Below the pieces are notes generated by a model, which saw only the letters and a list, made by a program, of their open reading frames with translations, had not been told where the DNA came from and did not search any database. Source: Holophagales bacterium (GTDB taxonomy: Bacteria > Acidobacteriota > Thermoanaerobaculia > Multivoradales > Multivoraceae). From it: a stretch of 64,000 bases of DNA. The position numbers were made by a program, and so were the translations under genes. Location: the NCBI GenBank assembly GCA_009845425.1, contig VXZQ01000007.1, positions 351,743 to 415,742 of the forward strand, given 5' to 3'. This document shows, one piece after another, positions 44,221 through 53,419 of this stretch; within the stretch, counting starts at the first letter, position 1; every line of letters begins with the position of its first letter.

Positions 44221-46460
44221 CTCACGATCACCTGTTGGACGAGATTCGCGCAGATTTGGCCTCTTTCGCCGACACGCACTCCAAGATCCAACTCGATGGA
44301 ACGACATTGGCGTGGCGCCAGAACGGCGAACGGCACGACGCGCAACTGGTTCAAGGCACTGACGCGTCCTACCCCGACGTCCAGATCCACGGTTCGCAGC
44401 ACGATTATCGGACATTTCTAGCCTCGCAGATGGCGAATCTGGACGCGCTCGCGGAGTCACTTTACGTCGGTCTTCCCGAGGAAAGTCGGTACGTCGAATC
44501 GAAGGCCGTGTTGGAGGGCCTAGGGGACCCGGCGCCGGTACGTGGAGTGATCGCGAGACTGCTAGAAAGTCCTCCTTACGGCTCGACGAGAGTCATCTTC
44601 CTCCGTGGCGCAGCCGGAGCAGGGAAGACCGTCGCGCTAAAGCACCTCGCCCGGCGTCAGGCCGAGGCGTACCTAGAACGCAGAAGCGACTTTCTCTACT
44701 TCTACATTGACGCGCAGGCCCGTTCGCTGGCCCGACTGGACGAGGCGGTTGCACTCGTACTCCAAGACGCCAACGCTCGCTTTACGTACCGGGCACTCGC
44801 GACGCTCACGAAGCACCGCCTCGTCGTCCCGATCATAGATGGCTTCGACGAGCTTCTAGGGACGAGTGGGGGCGGCGAGGCCGTCGACGCCTTGACTCTG
44901 TTCTTGGGCCGCCTCAGTGGCAGTGGTGTGGTTGTTGCCTCGGCTCGTTCAACGTACTTCGATTTCCGCAACCTCCGAGCGAGCGCCGACCGGCTTCAAT
45001 CCGTTGAAGCCCGCTTCGAAATCGCTCCAGTCGATCTGCGAGCCTGGAGTTCGAAGGAGATGTGCGAGTACCTGGTGAGGGACAACCAGTACCTCGCTCT
45101 CGGCGAGCGTTCCCCGGAGGCAGCACTTGAGACCCTCCAGCGGAAGTTCGAGGTGGACCAGAGTGATGCCCTTTTCTCGACGCCCTTCTTCCTAAGCGCC
45201 GCCGTCGAAGTTGCGAGAGAAGAAGATGAGCCGCGCGAGCGTGTCCGCCCGATACGACGGATCATAGAGAGCTTCGTGCGCCGAGAAGTTGGAAAACTCC
45301 GCAATGTGAACGACGAACCGATCCTACGCGAGGGGGACCACTGGCAGTTTCTTCACATGCTTGCAGAAGAGATGTGGTGGCAGGAGCGGCGCGAGCTTGA
45401 CCGCGCCTCGGTCGATGCGGTGGCGGAACTGTTCGCTGAGAGCATCGGCATGACCGAGAACGACCTCCGGGTCTTCACTGCGCGGGCGTCATCTTATGCG
45501 TTCCTTGGCGCCAAGAGCGCCGTTGCGGGAACTGGACGATCAATGCTGACCTTCTCTCATGAGTATTATTATGCCTTCTTCTTGGCTAGTTTCCTCGCGA
45601 GCCGACTAGTAGAGAACGACGACGTTGCAGGGCTTCTTGGCAGGTCATCATTGAGCCCGACGGTGAGCGCCCAGTTCGGTGAGTATCTCAAAGAACGAAG
45701 CGAGAGCGTGTCTCCGATCCTGGCCGCTCTAGCTGAGCGTCAGGTCCCTGTCTTGACGCGCGAGACAAATCGTGCGAACGCCGGTGCACTTTACGAGGCG
45801 GCTATACGGAACTGTGAACCCCTAGACGAACTCGTCCTTTTCGATGCGTCGTTTACAGGTGCTGACTTTTCCTCGACTCGGCAGAGTGGCGTTTCCGCAC
45901 TTAACTGCGATTTCGTGGACGTTGATTTTCGCGACGCCGAGTGGTCGTTCGTGGAGTCTCCTGGGTCTACGTTCGTCCGGATAGCTGTCGACCCGGTGAA
46001 CACTCGTTTCAAGGGTCTAAAACTCGTATCTGGAAGTACCTTGTACGGTGTTTCGCAACGTGGTGGTCGTGTAGAGTACGAACCCTCGAACGTGGCGGCC
46101 GTATGCGCAAAGGTTGGGATCGAGTTGCCGAGTGAGGCGGTCCCGGTTCTGCCTGTGTACAGCGAAAGGGCGGAGGCGGTGGTTGACTTGCTCGACAAAC
46201 TCCTTCGGGTCGCTGAGAGGATGTACTATCTTTCGGATGGTATCCTAGCTCAACGGAGTATCTCAAATCACACTGAATGGAGCACTCTGGAGCGGATGCT
46301 GCAGGAGCATCAGATCATTGAGCACAAGACTGCGCAGAGAAGGGGCCCTGACGGCCAACTGCGGAGGCTCACCTTTCCACCTAGCGTGATTGCCGAAGGC
46401 GAAGCGAGACCTGCGAATTCCGATGTTCGGGCCTTCTGGAGGGCGATTCGGAGACTCTGA
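44217..46460 (+). CDS. NACHT-type STAND ATPase, probable immune sensor
   Basis: A 747-residue protein. The NACHT core has Walker A GAAGAGKT at 131-138, Walker B with the family hallmark IIDGFDE at 206-212, and sensor-like VVVASARSTYFDF near 240-250. Residues ~350-480 are helical with a conserved-looking LTFSHEYYYAFFLASFLA, as at the end of NACHT helical domains. Residues ~530-600 show loose pentapeptide-like repeats (FDASFTGADFSS, CDFVDVDFRDAEW). The last ~100 residues look like a winged helix (WSTLERMLQEHQIIEHKT). STAND/NACHT proteins sense phage components and trigger effectors. The DNA here is visibly more A/T-rich than its flanks, suggesting transfer. Confidence 0.8.
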   Translation: MTHDHLLDEIRADLASFADTHSKIQLDGTTLAWRQNGERHDAQLVQGTDASYPDVQIHGSQHDYRTFLASQMANLDALAESLYVGLPEESRYVESKAVLEGLGDPAPVRGVIARLLESPPYGSTRVIFLRGAAGAGKTVALKHLARRQAEAYLERRSDFLYFYIDAQARSLARLDEAVALVLQDANARFTYRALATLTKHRLVVPIIDGFDELLGTSGGGEAVDALTLFLGRLSGSGVVVASARSTYFDFRNLRASADRLQSVEARFEIAPVDLRAWSSKEMCEYLVRDNQYLALGERSPEAALETLQRKFEVDQSDALFSTPFFLSAAVEVAREEDEPRERVRPIRRIIESFVRREVGKLRNVNDEPILREGDHWQFLHMLAEEMWWQERRELDRASVDAVAELFAESIGMTENDLRVFTARASSYAFLGAKSAVAGTGRSMLTFSHEYYYAFFLASFLASRLVENDDVAGLLGRSSLSPTVSAQFGEYLKERSESVSPILAALAERQVPVLTRETNRANAGALYEAAIRNCEPLDELVLFDASFTGADFSSTRQSGVSALNCDFVDVDFRDAEWSFVESPGSTFVRIAVDPVNTRFKGLKLVSGSTLYGVSQRGGRVEYEPSNVAAVCAKVGIELPSEAVPVLPVYSERAEAVVDLLDKLLRVAERMYYLSDGILAQRSISNHTEWSTLERMLQEHQIIEHKTAQRRGPDGQLRRLTFPPSVIAEGEARPANSDVRAFWRAIRRL

Positions 46461-46544
46461 GGAGTGCGGTTGGTTGGGTGATGTTAGGCAGACGTTAGGG
46501 GTGGGAGACGGGTGGGTTCGCGGCCTTGCCCGAAACGGTAGCGC

Positions 46545-47540
46545 TCAGCCGGTGAACCGGAGCAGGGCCGCACCCCAGTGGAAGCCGGCGCCGAAGGAGG
46601 TCACCAGCACCAGGTCGCCCGGCGAGATGCGGCCCTTGGCGTGTGCTTCCCACAGCGCCAGGGGAACGGAGGCTGAGCCCGTGTTCCCGTACTCCTGGAG
46701 GTTCGTGTAGACCTTCTCCATCGGCACGGACAGGTTCTTCGCGACCGCCTGAACGATGCGCAGATTCGCCTGGTGGGGCACGATCATGGCCACGTCCTCG
46801 AGCTTCGCGCCCACGGCTTCCAGCACGTCGAGGCCGACCTCCGACATGCGATGGACGGCGTGACGGAACACCGCCCTGCCTTCCATGATCAGCTTCAGAT
46901 GCTCTTCCTTCTGGGCGTACTCGAGGCTGAACGGCTTGCGGGTGCCGCCGATCTCCAGGGTCAGAATGCTCCACTGGCTGCCGTCGGTACCGGTCCTGGC
47001 GCCCAGGATCTCGGCCATCTGCGGTCCGCGCTCGAGAATCACGCCGGCCGCGGCGTCGCCGAACAGCACGCAGGTCTCCCTGATCTTCCAGCTCACCAGG
47101 CGCGTGATCAGCTCCACCCCGATGACGAGCACCCGGCGGGTGCCGGTCAGCACCCGCGAACGGGCGACATCCATCGCCTGTACGAAGCCCGCGCAGCCGC
47201 TGCCGCCCAGGTCGTAACAAGGCACCTGGCGAGCGCCGAGCTTGCGCTGGACGAAGGAGGCCGTATCCGGGGTGTAGACCTCCGGAGTATCCGTGGCGAC
47301 GATGATCTCGTCGATCTCTTCGGGGCCGATACCGCGGCTCTCGAGCGCCGATCTGGCGGCGGCCGTTGCCAGGTCGGCGGTGGACTCGTCATCGGCGGCG
47401 ACGCGGCGCCGGTGGATGCCGGTGCGTTCAACGATCCACTCGTCGGAAGTGTCTACGTACCGGGTCCAGTCCTCGTTCGTCATCACTCGCTCCGGCACAT
47501 AGCCGCCGAAGCCGCTGATTCCTACGGCCGTGTTCGTCAA
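46545..47540 (-). CDS. beta-ketoacyl-ACP synthase III (FabH-like)
   Basis: A 331-residue thiolase-fold condensing enzyme. TTG 47540 is preferred because AGGAG lies five bases upstream, and the family start (AVGISGFGGYVPERVMTNED) follows at once. The catalytic Cys116 sits in GGSGCAGF, the histidine in IVPHQANLRI and the asparagine in YGNTGSAS. It joins an acyl-CoA to malonyl-ACP or a similar unit. No other fab genes are nearby, so it could serve secondary lipid or polyketide synthesis instead of primary fatty acid synthesis. The adjacent CoA-transferase suggests acyl-CoA metabolism. Confidence 0.92.
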   Translation of the reverse strand: MTNTAVGISGFGGYVPERVMTNEDWTRYVDTSDEWIVERTGIHRRRVAADDESTADLATAAARSALESRGIGPEEIDEIIVATDTPEVYTPDTASFVQRKLGARQVPCYDLGGSGCAGFVQAMDVARSRVLTGTRRVLVIGVELITRLVSWKIRETCVLFGDAAAGVILERGPQMAEILGARTGTDGSQWSILTLEIGGTRKPFSLEYAQKEEHLKLIMEGRAVFRHAVHRMSEVGLDVLEAVGAKLEDVAMIVPHQANLRIVQAVAKNLSVPMEKVYTNLQEYGNTGSASVPLALWEAHAKGRISPGDLVLVTSFGAGFHWGAALLRFTG

Positions 47541-47597
47541 GTGGTCTCCTAGGGGCGTGAAATCGCCGGGTGGCTCGTCCACCGTACCACCGCTTGA

Positions 47598-48791
47598 CTA
47601 GCCGGGTGGTGGCCCCTGGTCTTCGCCCAGCAGTTCCTCGATCGCCTCGTCCGTGTCGGCGCCGCACACGGGAGGGGACCGGCGGTAGGTCACGGGCGTC
47701 TCGGACATCCTGATCGGGTTGGCGACGACCGGCACGCTGCCGCTGCCCGCCAGCGAATGCGGCATGTCGATCGTCATGCCGCGGGCCTTCGCCTGGTCCG
47801 ACGCGAGCGCTTCGGCCAGGTCGTGGATCGGTCCGCCGGGCACGCCGCGGGCTTCCAGGCCGGCCAGCACCTCGGCGCTGCTCAGCTCGCGCACGAGATC
47901 CGACAGTCGGGCCACGAGCGCGTCCCGGTGGGCGAGCCGGCCGGCGTTCGTCCGGTAGCGCTCGTCCGCCGCCAGTTCGGGGGCGCCGAGCAGATCGCAG
48001 AAGCGCTCGTACTGGGAGTCGTTGCCGACCGCGACGATCACGTGGCCGTCGGCGGTCTCGAAGACGCCGTAGGGGACGATGTTCGGGTGCTCGTTGCCGC
48101 GCCGCTCCGGCACCTCGCCGGAGATCAGGTAGTTCGATCCCTCGTTGACCAGCCAGGCCATCTGGGCGTCGACCAGGGCGACGTCGATGTGCTGGCCGCG
48201 GCCGGTCCGGTCGCGGTGCCGCAGCGCCGCCAGGATCGCCGTCGCCGCGTACATTCCGCACATGATGTCGGCGATGCCGACGCCGACCTTCATCGGCTCG
48301 CCGTCCGGCGCGCCGGTGAGGCTCATGATGCCGCCGTAGCCCTGCGCCAGCAGGTCATAGCCGGCGCGGTGCGCGTTCGGTCCGGTCTGGCCGAAGCCGG
48401 TGATCGAGCAGTAGACGAGTTCCGGCAGCTCGTCCTTGAGGTCGTCGTAGCCGAGGCCGTAGCGGCTGAGCGCGCTGACCTTGAAGTTCTCGATCAGGAC
48501 GTCGGACCGGGCGGCGAGCCGGCGGACCAGGCCGGCGCCCTCGGCGGTCGCGAGGTCGATCGCTACCGAGCGCTTGTTCCGGTTCGCGCACAGGTAGTAC
48601 GCGCTCTCGCTCGTGTCCTCGCCGTCGGCGTCCTTCACGAAGGGCGGGCCCCAGCCGCGCGTGTCGTCGCCCCGGCCTGGACGTTCGATCTTGATCACGT
48701 CCGCGCCCAGGTCGCCGAGCAGTTGGGTGCAGGTCGGCCCGGCGAGGATGCGGGTCAGGTCGAGGATCCGGAGTCCGTCGAGGGCGGGCAT
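47598..48791 (-). CDS. CaiB/BaiF-family CoA-transferase
   Basis: A 397-residue class III CoA-transferase. It starts MPALDGLRILDLTRILAGPTCTQLL and has GADVIKIERPGRGDDTR, the NRNKRSVAIDL block, DVLIENFKVSAL, and GYDLLAQGYGGIMSLTG. The catalytic aspartate is expected in the GQHIDVALVDAQMAW region. It moves CoA between organic acids. The start is 66 bases from the divergent Baeyer-Villiger gene. It is on the same strand as FabH, 57 bases upstream. The substrate is unknown. Confidence 0.92.
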   Translation of the reverse strand: MPALDGLRILDLTRILAGPTCTQLLGDLGADVIKIERPGRGDDTRGWGPPFVKDADGEDTSESAYYLCANRNKRSVAIDLATAEGAGLVRRLAARSDVLIENFKVSALSRYGLGYDDLKDELPELVYCSITGFGQTGPNAHRAGYDLLAQGYGGIMSLTGAPDGEPMKVGVGIADIMCGMYAATAILAALRHRDRTGRGQHIDVALVDAQMAWLVNEGSNYLISGEVPERRGNEHPNIVPYGVFETADGHVIVAVGNDSQYERFCDLLGAPELAADERYRTNAGRLAHRDALVARLSDLVRELSSAEVLAGLEARGVPGGPIHDLAEALASDQAKARGMTIDMPHSLAGSGSVPVVANPIRMSETPVTYRRSPPVCGADTDEAIEELLGEDQGPPPG

Positions 48792-48857
48792 GGCTGCGGC
48801 GCGTCCACCGGTCGGCGCCGGACGCGGACGGCAGCCGTAGCATACGATCCTCTCTCT

Positions 48858-50504
48858 ATGCGGAAGTTCGATGTGGTCGTGGTCGGGGCTGGGTTTGCGG
48901 GTCTCTACATGGTTTACCGGCTGCGCGGCCTGGGGTTCACGGTCCGGGCGTTCGAGGCCGGTGACGGCGTGGGCGGCACCTGGTACTGGAACCGGTATCC
49001 GGGCGCCCGTTGCGACGTGGAGAGCCTGGAGTACTCCTACCAATTCTCGGAGGAGCTGCAGCAGGAGTGGTCCTGGAGCGAGCGCTACTCCGGCCAGCCG
49101 GAGATCCTGCGGTACGCGAACCACGTCGCCGACCGCTTCGACCTCCGGCGAGACATCGAGTTCAACTGCCGCGTGGTGTCGGCGCACTTCGACGAGCAGG
49201 CTTCGGGGTGGCGGATCGAGGTCGCGCGCGTGAGCGAGTCGGCCGCGGCGCCCCTCGACGGCGATGGCACCGGCAACGGCAGAGGCGGCGAGACCGTCTT
49301 CGCGCGCTTCGTCGTCATGGCCACGGGTTGCCTGTCGGCGGCGAACCTGCCCGACTTCGAGGGCATCGACGACTTCGAGGGCGCGAAGTACCACACCGGG
49401 GCCTGGCCGCACGAAGGCGTCGATTTCACCGGCCTCCGGGTCGGCGTCGTCGGCACCGGATCATCCGCGATCCAGGCGATTCCGGTGATCGCCGAAGAGG
49501 CGGCTCACCTGACCGTCTTCCAGCGCACGCCGAACTACTCCATACCAGCTCGCAACGGCGCGATGGACCTCGAGCGGGAAGCCGAGGTCAAGGCGGAGTA
49601 CCCTGCATTCCGGGAGCGCAACAGGCAGATGCCGGCCGGACTCGGCGCCGACATGAACCCGATGCACGACGAGTTCGCGGAGGTGTCCCCGGAGGAGCGG
49701 CGGCGCCGCCTGGAAGAGCGCTGGGAGTACGGCGGCTTCTCTTTCATGGCCTCCTTCGCCGACATGCTGATGAGCCAGGAGGCGAACGACGCCGCCGCCG
49801 GGTTCGTGCGCGAGAAGATCCGCGGCATCGTCGACGATCCCGAGGTTGCCGATCTGCTGAGCCCGGCCAACGTGATCGGCTGCAAGCGGATCTGCCTCGA
49901 CAGCGGCTACTTCGAGACGTTCAACCGGCCCAACGTCAGCCTGGTCGACGTCAGCTCCGCGCCGATCGAGAAGATCACGAAGTCCGGGCTCCGCACCGGG
50001 GGCCGGGAGGTCGAGCTGGATGCGATCGTCTTCGCCACCGGCTTCGACGCGATGACCGGCGCGCTCGCCCGCATCGACATCCGGGGCCGCGGCGGACGGA
50101 CCCTGCGCTCGAAGTGGGAGGACGGGCCCCGCGCCTACCTCGGCCTGGGCGTCGCGGGGTTTCCCAACCTGTTCGTGATCACCGGCCCCGGGAGCCCGTC
50201 CGTGCTCTCCAACATGCTGCCGTCGATCGAGCAGCATGTGGACTGGATCGCCGACTGCGTGGTCTGGATGCGGGATCGCGGCCACGCCGCGATCGAGGCG
50301 ACTCCGGAGGCCGAGAACGAGTGGGTCGCCCACGTCGGCGAGGTCGCCGGCGCGACTCTCTATCCCACGTGCAACTCCTGGTACCTGGGGGCCAACGTGC
50401 CGGGCAAGCCGCGAGTGTTCATGCCCTACCTGGGCTTTCCTCCGTATGTGGAGAAGTGCGACGCCGTCGCAGCCAACGACTATGAGGGGTTCGAACTGTC
50501 ATGA
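48858..50504 (+). CDS. Baeyer-Villiger-type flavin monooxygenase
   Basis: A 548-residue class B flavoprotein monooxygenase. FAD motif VVVGAGFAGLYMVYRLR at 7-23, GGTWYWNRYPGARCDVES at 39-56, the Baeyer-Villiger fingerprint FxGxxxHxxxWP exactly at 173-184 (FEGAKYHTGAWP), and the NADPH motif VGVVGTGSSAIQAIP. It inserts oxygen next to a ketone to give an ester or lactone, using FAD and NADPH. The stop overlaps the VWFA gene by four bases, though the functional link is unclear. Natural substrates may be cyclic or aryl ketones or steroids. Confidence 0.93.
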   Translation: MRKFDVVVVGAGFAGLYMVYRLRGLGFTVRAFEAGDGVGGTWYWNRYPGARCDVESLEYSYQFSEELQQEWSWSERYSGQPEILRYANHVADRFDLRRDIEFNCRVVSAHFDEQASGWRIEVARVSESAAAPLDGDGTGNGRGGETVFARFVVMATGCLSAANLPDFEGIDDFEGAKYHTGAWPHEGVDFTGLRVGVVGTGSSAIQAIPVIAEEAAHLTVFQRTPNYSIPARNGAMDLEREAEVKAEYPAFRERNRQMPAGLGADMNPMHDEFAEVSPEERRRRLEERWEYGGFSFMASFADMLMSQEANDAAAGFVREKIRGIVDDPEVADLLSPANVIGCKRICLDSGYFETFNRPNVSLVDVSSAPIEKITKSGLRTGGREVELDAIVFATGFDAMTGALARIDIRGRGGRTLRSKWEDGPRAYLGLGVAGFPNLFVITGPGSPSVLSNMLPSIEQHVDWIADCVVWMRDRGHAAIEATPEAENEWVAHVGEVAGATLYPTCNSWYLGANVPGKPRVFMPYLGFPPYVEKCDAVAANDYEGFELS

Positions 50505-52264
50505 GATGCAGAACCTGCCTCGCTTCCTTTTCCCTGACCTTCTGCTCCATGGTGTCGCTGCTGGTCGCGGCGACGCCTGTCACCGCCCAGCTGCAGGCTG
50601 AGCCCGCCGCCGGGGTCATCCAGGAGACGGTCGACGTCGAAGTCGTGAACATCGACGTCCATGTCACCAATCGTCAGGGCGAGCCGGTCACCGGGCTCGA
50701 GCTTTCCAACTTCCAGGTGTTCGAGAACGGCGAACGGGTCCAACCAGTGAACTTCTACGAAGTCGTGCGGGAAGATCCGGACGCGACGGCGCCGATCTGG
50801 CTCGTCCTCTATCTCGATCAGCACAACCTGCTGTCCGCGAACCGCGACCGGGCGCTCGCCGAACTGGAGGTCGACCTGCCGACGGTGCTCGAGGATCGCC
50901 GGGTGCGGATCATGGTCGCGGCGCATGACCAGGAGCCGCGCGTCGTGCAGAACTTCACCCGGAACTGGGGGGCGATCCGGGGCGCCCTGAACGGTCTGAA
51001 GGGTCAGGAGACGGTCGGAGACCAGAGGGACGGCCTCCGGCAGAGCGCTCAACTCTCCGTCACGGACATCTTCCACCGGATGCGCAGCCGCGATCGACTC
51101 GACCGCCAGAACGCGGGCCTCGCGATCGACGCCCTGTTGGGCGAGATGAGGACGTACGCCCGCGAGGTCTACAACGATTCGGAGGCCAGCTTCGAGGCGC
51201 TCGGGAACTTCGTGCGTACGCTGGCCTGGCTCGAGGGCCGCAAGGCGCTGGTCTTCGTCTCCGATGGCATCGCCGAGCGGCCCCTCGGTACCCTGATGGA
51301 GCACGTCCAGGACCTGCTCACCGGTGGCGCCAGCGACGCCGGCGCCCTGGTCGAGCGGGCGGGTGGCGGTCAGGCCGGCGGCGCGCCCGGCACGGGCGGC
51401 GTCTTCGACCGTGATGCGAGCATGGAGGTCGGCCGCCTTCAGCAGGAGGTCGAGCAGTTCCGGGCGACCGCGACGATTCAGGCCATCGTCGCCGAGGCGA
51501 ACACCTACGGCGTCACGCTGTTCGCTGCCAAGCCGCCGCCGGGCGACGCCGCAACGAGTGCCAGGCGCTCCAGGGGGCGCGGCGCGTTGATGGAGGTCTC
51601 GGACCGCCGGGAAGCGCTTCACAGCCTGGCCGAGGGGACTGGCGGTTTCGGTCGCACCGGCGGCGGGAGGCTGACCGGCGTGCTGGCCCAGGCCGTCGGC
51701 GGCATGCAGTCGTACTACTCGCTCGGGCTCTCGTCGGCGAACAAGGTCGAGGGCGAGTTCACGTCGATCGAGGTGCGGGTGCGCGGAGTGAGGGGCGCTT
51801 CGGCCGACTATCGGCGGAGCTACGTCAAGAAGGGGGTCCGCTCGCGCATCTCGGAGCGGGCGCTGGCGGCGGCGTACGTCGGTGAGAGCGACAACCCGCA
51901 CCGGATGGAGGTCAACGTCGACGCGATCATGCCCGTCGAAGGCGAGGACCTCTTCGACGTCCAGATGTGGATCGAGTTTCCGATCAGCAGCGTCGAGCTG
52001 GTCGAGATCGAGGGCGTTCACCGCTCCGCCACACGGCTCGTCGTCGTCGCCATGGACGACGACGACGAGTTGACTGCGGCGCAGCATCTGGAGGTGCCGC
52101 TCGAGGTGCCCGCGGAGGCGCTCGCGGCCGCCCTGGAAAGCCACTACCGGGCCGGCCTGAGAATCCGTCTGCCCGGCGGCCGCCACCGGATCGCGCTCGG
52201 ACTCTGGGACCAGGCCGCACGGTCGGGGTCGGTGTTGACTGACGCATTGACCGTGGGGGGATAG
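50501..52264 (+). CDS. secreted VWFA-domain protein, Acidobacteriota type
   Basis: A 587-residue exported protein. The signal peptide (residues ~8-30, SLTFCSMVSLLVAATPVTAQ) is followed by VVNIDVHVTNRQGEPVTGLE and FQVFENGERVQPVNFYE, the standard opening of the VWFA-related domain frequent in Acidobacteriota. The VWA part includes WLVLYLDQHNLLSANRDRAL and KALVFVSDGIAERP. A glycine-rich linker lies around residue 280-300. The C-terminal half is beta-rich (RRSYVKKGVRSRISERAL). Such proteins are probably extracytoplasmic adhesion or assembly factors. Coupling to the upstream monooxygenase gene is by overlap only. Confidence 0.85.
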   Translation: MRCRTCLASFSLTFCSMVSLLVAATPVTAQLQAEPAAGVIQETVDVEVVNIDVHVTNRQGEPVTGLELSNFQVFENGERVQPVNFYEVVREDPDATAPIWLVLYLDQHNLLSANRDRALAELEVDLPTVLEDRRVRIMVAAHDQEPRVVQNFTRNWGAIRGALNGLKGQETVGDQRDGLRQSAQLSVTDIFHRMRSRDRLDRQNAGLAIDALLGEMRTYAREVYNDSEASFEALGNFVRTLAWLEGRKALVFVSDGIAERPLGTLMEHVQDLLTGGASDAGALVERAGGGQAGGAPGTGGVFDRDASMEVGRLQQEVEQFRATATIQAIVAEANTYGVTLFAAKPPPGDAATSARRSRGRGALMEVSDRREALHSLAEGTGGFGRTGGGRLTGVLAQAVGGMQSYYSLGLSSANKVEGEFTSIEVRVRGVRGASADYRRSYVKKGVRSRISERALAAAYVGESDNPHRMEVNVDAIMPVEGEDLFDVQMWIEFPISSVELVEIEGVHRSATRLVVVAMDDDDELTAAQHLEVPLEVPAEALAAALESHYRAGLRIRLPGGRHRIALGLWDQAARSGSVLTDALTVGG

Positions 52265-52266
52265 CG

Positions 52267-53037
52267 ATGAAGAACCTGTTCGACGTGTCCGGCAAGGTGG
52301 CGGTGGTCACCGGCGGCTCCCGCGGCATCGGCGCGATGATCGCCCGCGGCTACGTCGAGAACGGCGTGCGGACCTACATCAGCTCCCGGAAGGCTGCTGT
52401 CTGCGACGCGATGGCCGACGAGCTCTCGGCTTACGGCGAGTGCGTCTCGCTGCCGAACGACCTGTCGACGATCGAAGGGGTGGAGCGTTTCTGCGCCGAG
52501 CTGCGGGAACGTGAGGACAGGCTTCACATCCTGGTCAACAACGCCGGCGCCGCCTGGGGAGCGCCGCTCGAGGAGTTTCCCGAGTCCGGCTGGGACAAGG
52601 TGATGGACATCAACCTGAAGGGCCCGTTCTACCTGAGCGTCAAGCTGCTCCCCGAGTTGCGCGCCGCGGCCACGGAGGACGATCCGGCGCGGGTGATCAA
52701 CATCGCCTCGATCGACGGCCTGCACGTGAACCCGCAGGAGCACTACCCCTACAGCGCCAGCAAGGCCGGCATGATCCACCTGACCCGAGCCCTCGCGCGC
52801 CGCCTCGCGCCGGAGGACATCACGGTGAACGCCGTCTGCCCGGGGCCGTTCGAGAGCAAGATGATGGAGTACAACCTGCGGAAGTTCGGCGACGAGATCC
52901 GCGCCCGCAACCCGCGCAAGCGGATCGGCACGCCGGAGGACATGGCCGGTGTTTCGATCTACCTGGCGTCCCGCGCCGCGGCCTACGTCACCGGCGCCGC
53001 CATCCCGGTCGACGGCGGCATCTTCGCGGTGAGCTGA
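52267..53037 (+). CDS. short-chain dehydrogenase/reductase
   Basis: A 256-residue SDR of the classical type. Cofactor motif VAVVTGGSRGIGAMIARGY at ~11-29, ILVNNAGAAWG, and the catalytic set: INIASIDG (serine), YPYSASKAG (YxxxK) and the upstream asparagine. It ends with AYVTGAAIPVDGGIFAVS, as in FabG-like enzymes. It reduces or oxidises a ketone/alcohol with NAD(P)(H). The start is two bases after the VWFA stop, so it shares the operon with the monooxygenase. The SDR could act on an alcohol or ketone upstream of the Baeyer-Villiger step. Confidence 0.92.
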   Translation: MKNLFDVSGKVAVVTGGSRGIGAMIARGYVENGVRTYISSRKAAVCDAMADELSAYGECVSLPNDLSTIEGVERFCAELREREDRLHILVNNAGAAWGAPLEEFPESGWDKVMDINLKGPFYLSVKLLPELRAAATEDDPARVINIASIDGLHVNPQEHYPYSASKAGMIHLTRALARRLAPEDITVNAVCPGPFESKMMEYNLRKFGDEIRARNPRKRIGTPEDMAGVSIYLASRAAAYVTGAAIPVDGGIFAVS

Positions 53038-53086
53038 GTCGGCTATTTGTGCTACGGTTTGTGGGCACAACTGGAAGGTGAGCGAC

Positions 53087-53419
53087 ATGAGCGAACTTGG
53101 AGTCTTCAGCGTCCGCGAACTCAGGCAACGGTCGGGCGAGTTCCTCCGGGGAGCGGAGGAGGGGCGTTTGGCGGTCGTAACCAAGCACGGACGTCCGACC
53201 ATCCTGGCCGTGCCGTTCGATGATCGACTTCTTGATCACGGCGCTCAGCGGGCTTTGGCGCTGCATCTGTTCGAGAGCGGCCACCTCACGTTGACGCAGG
53301 CTGCGAAGGTCGCGGGGATGATCACCCACGACTTCGTCTCGCTCCTGGGAGCGGCAGGCATTCCGGCGGTCGACTATCCGCCCGAGGAACTAGAGGAAGA
53401 GCTGGCCGCCGCTGGATGA
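53087..53419 (+). CDS. Phd-UPF0175 fused antitoxin
   Basis: A 110-residue antitoxin. ATG 53087 follows AAGGTGAG; a GTG nine bases upstream is possible. Residues ~4-45 match the Phd/YefM DNA-binding fold (FSVRELRQRSGEFLRGAEEG, VTKHGRPTILAVPF). Residues ~55-110 match UPF0175 (LALHLFESGHLTLTQAAKVA, DFVSLLGAAGIPAVDYPPEE). The fused form is known as a partner of DUF3368 toxins. The stop overlaps the toxin start (ATGA). Autoregulation of the operon by the Phd part is expected from the family. Confidence 0.85.
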   Translation: MSELGVFSVRELRQRSGEFLRGAEEGRLAVVTKHGRPTILAVPFDDRLLDHGAQRALALHLFESGHLTLTQAAKVAGMITHDFVSLLGAAGIPAVDYPPEELEEELAAAG

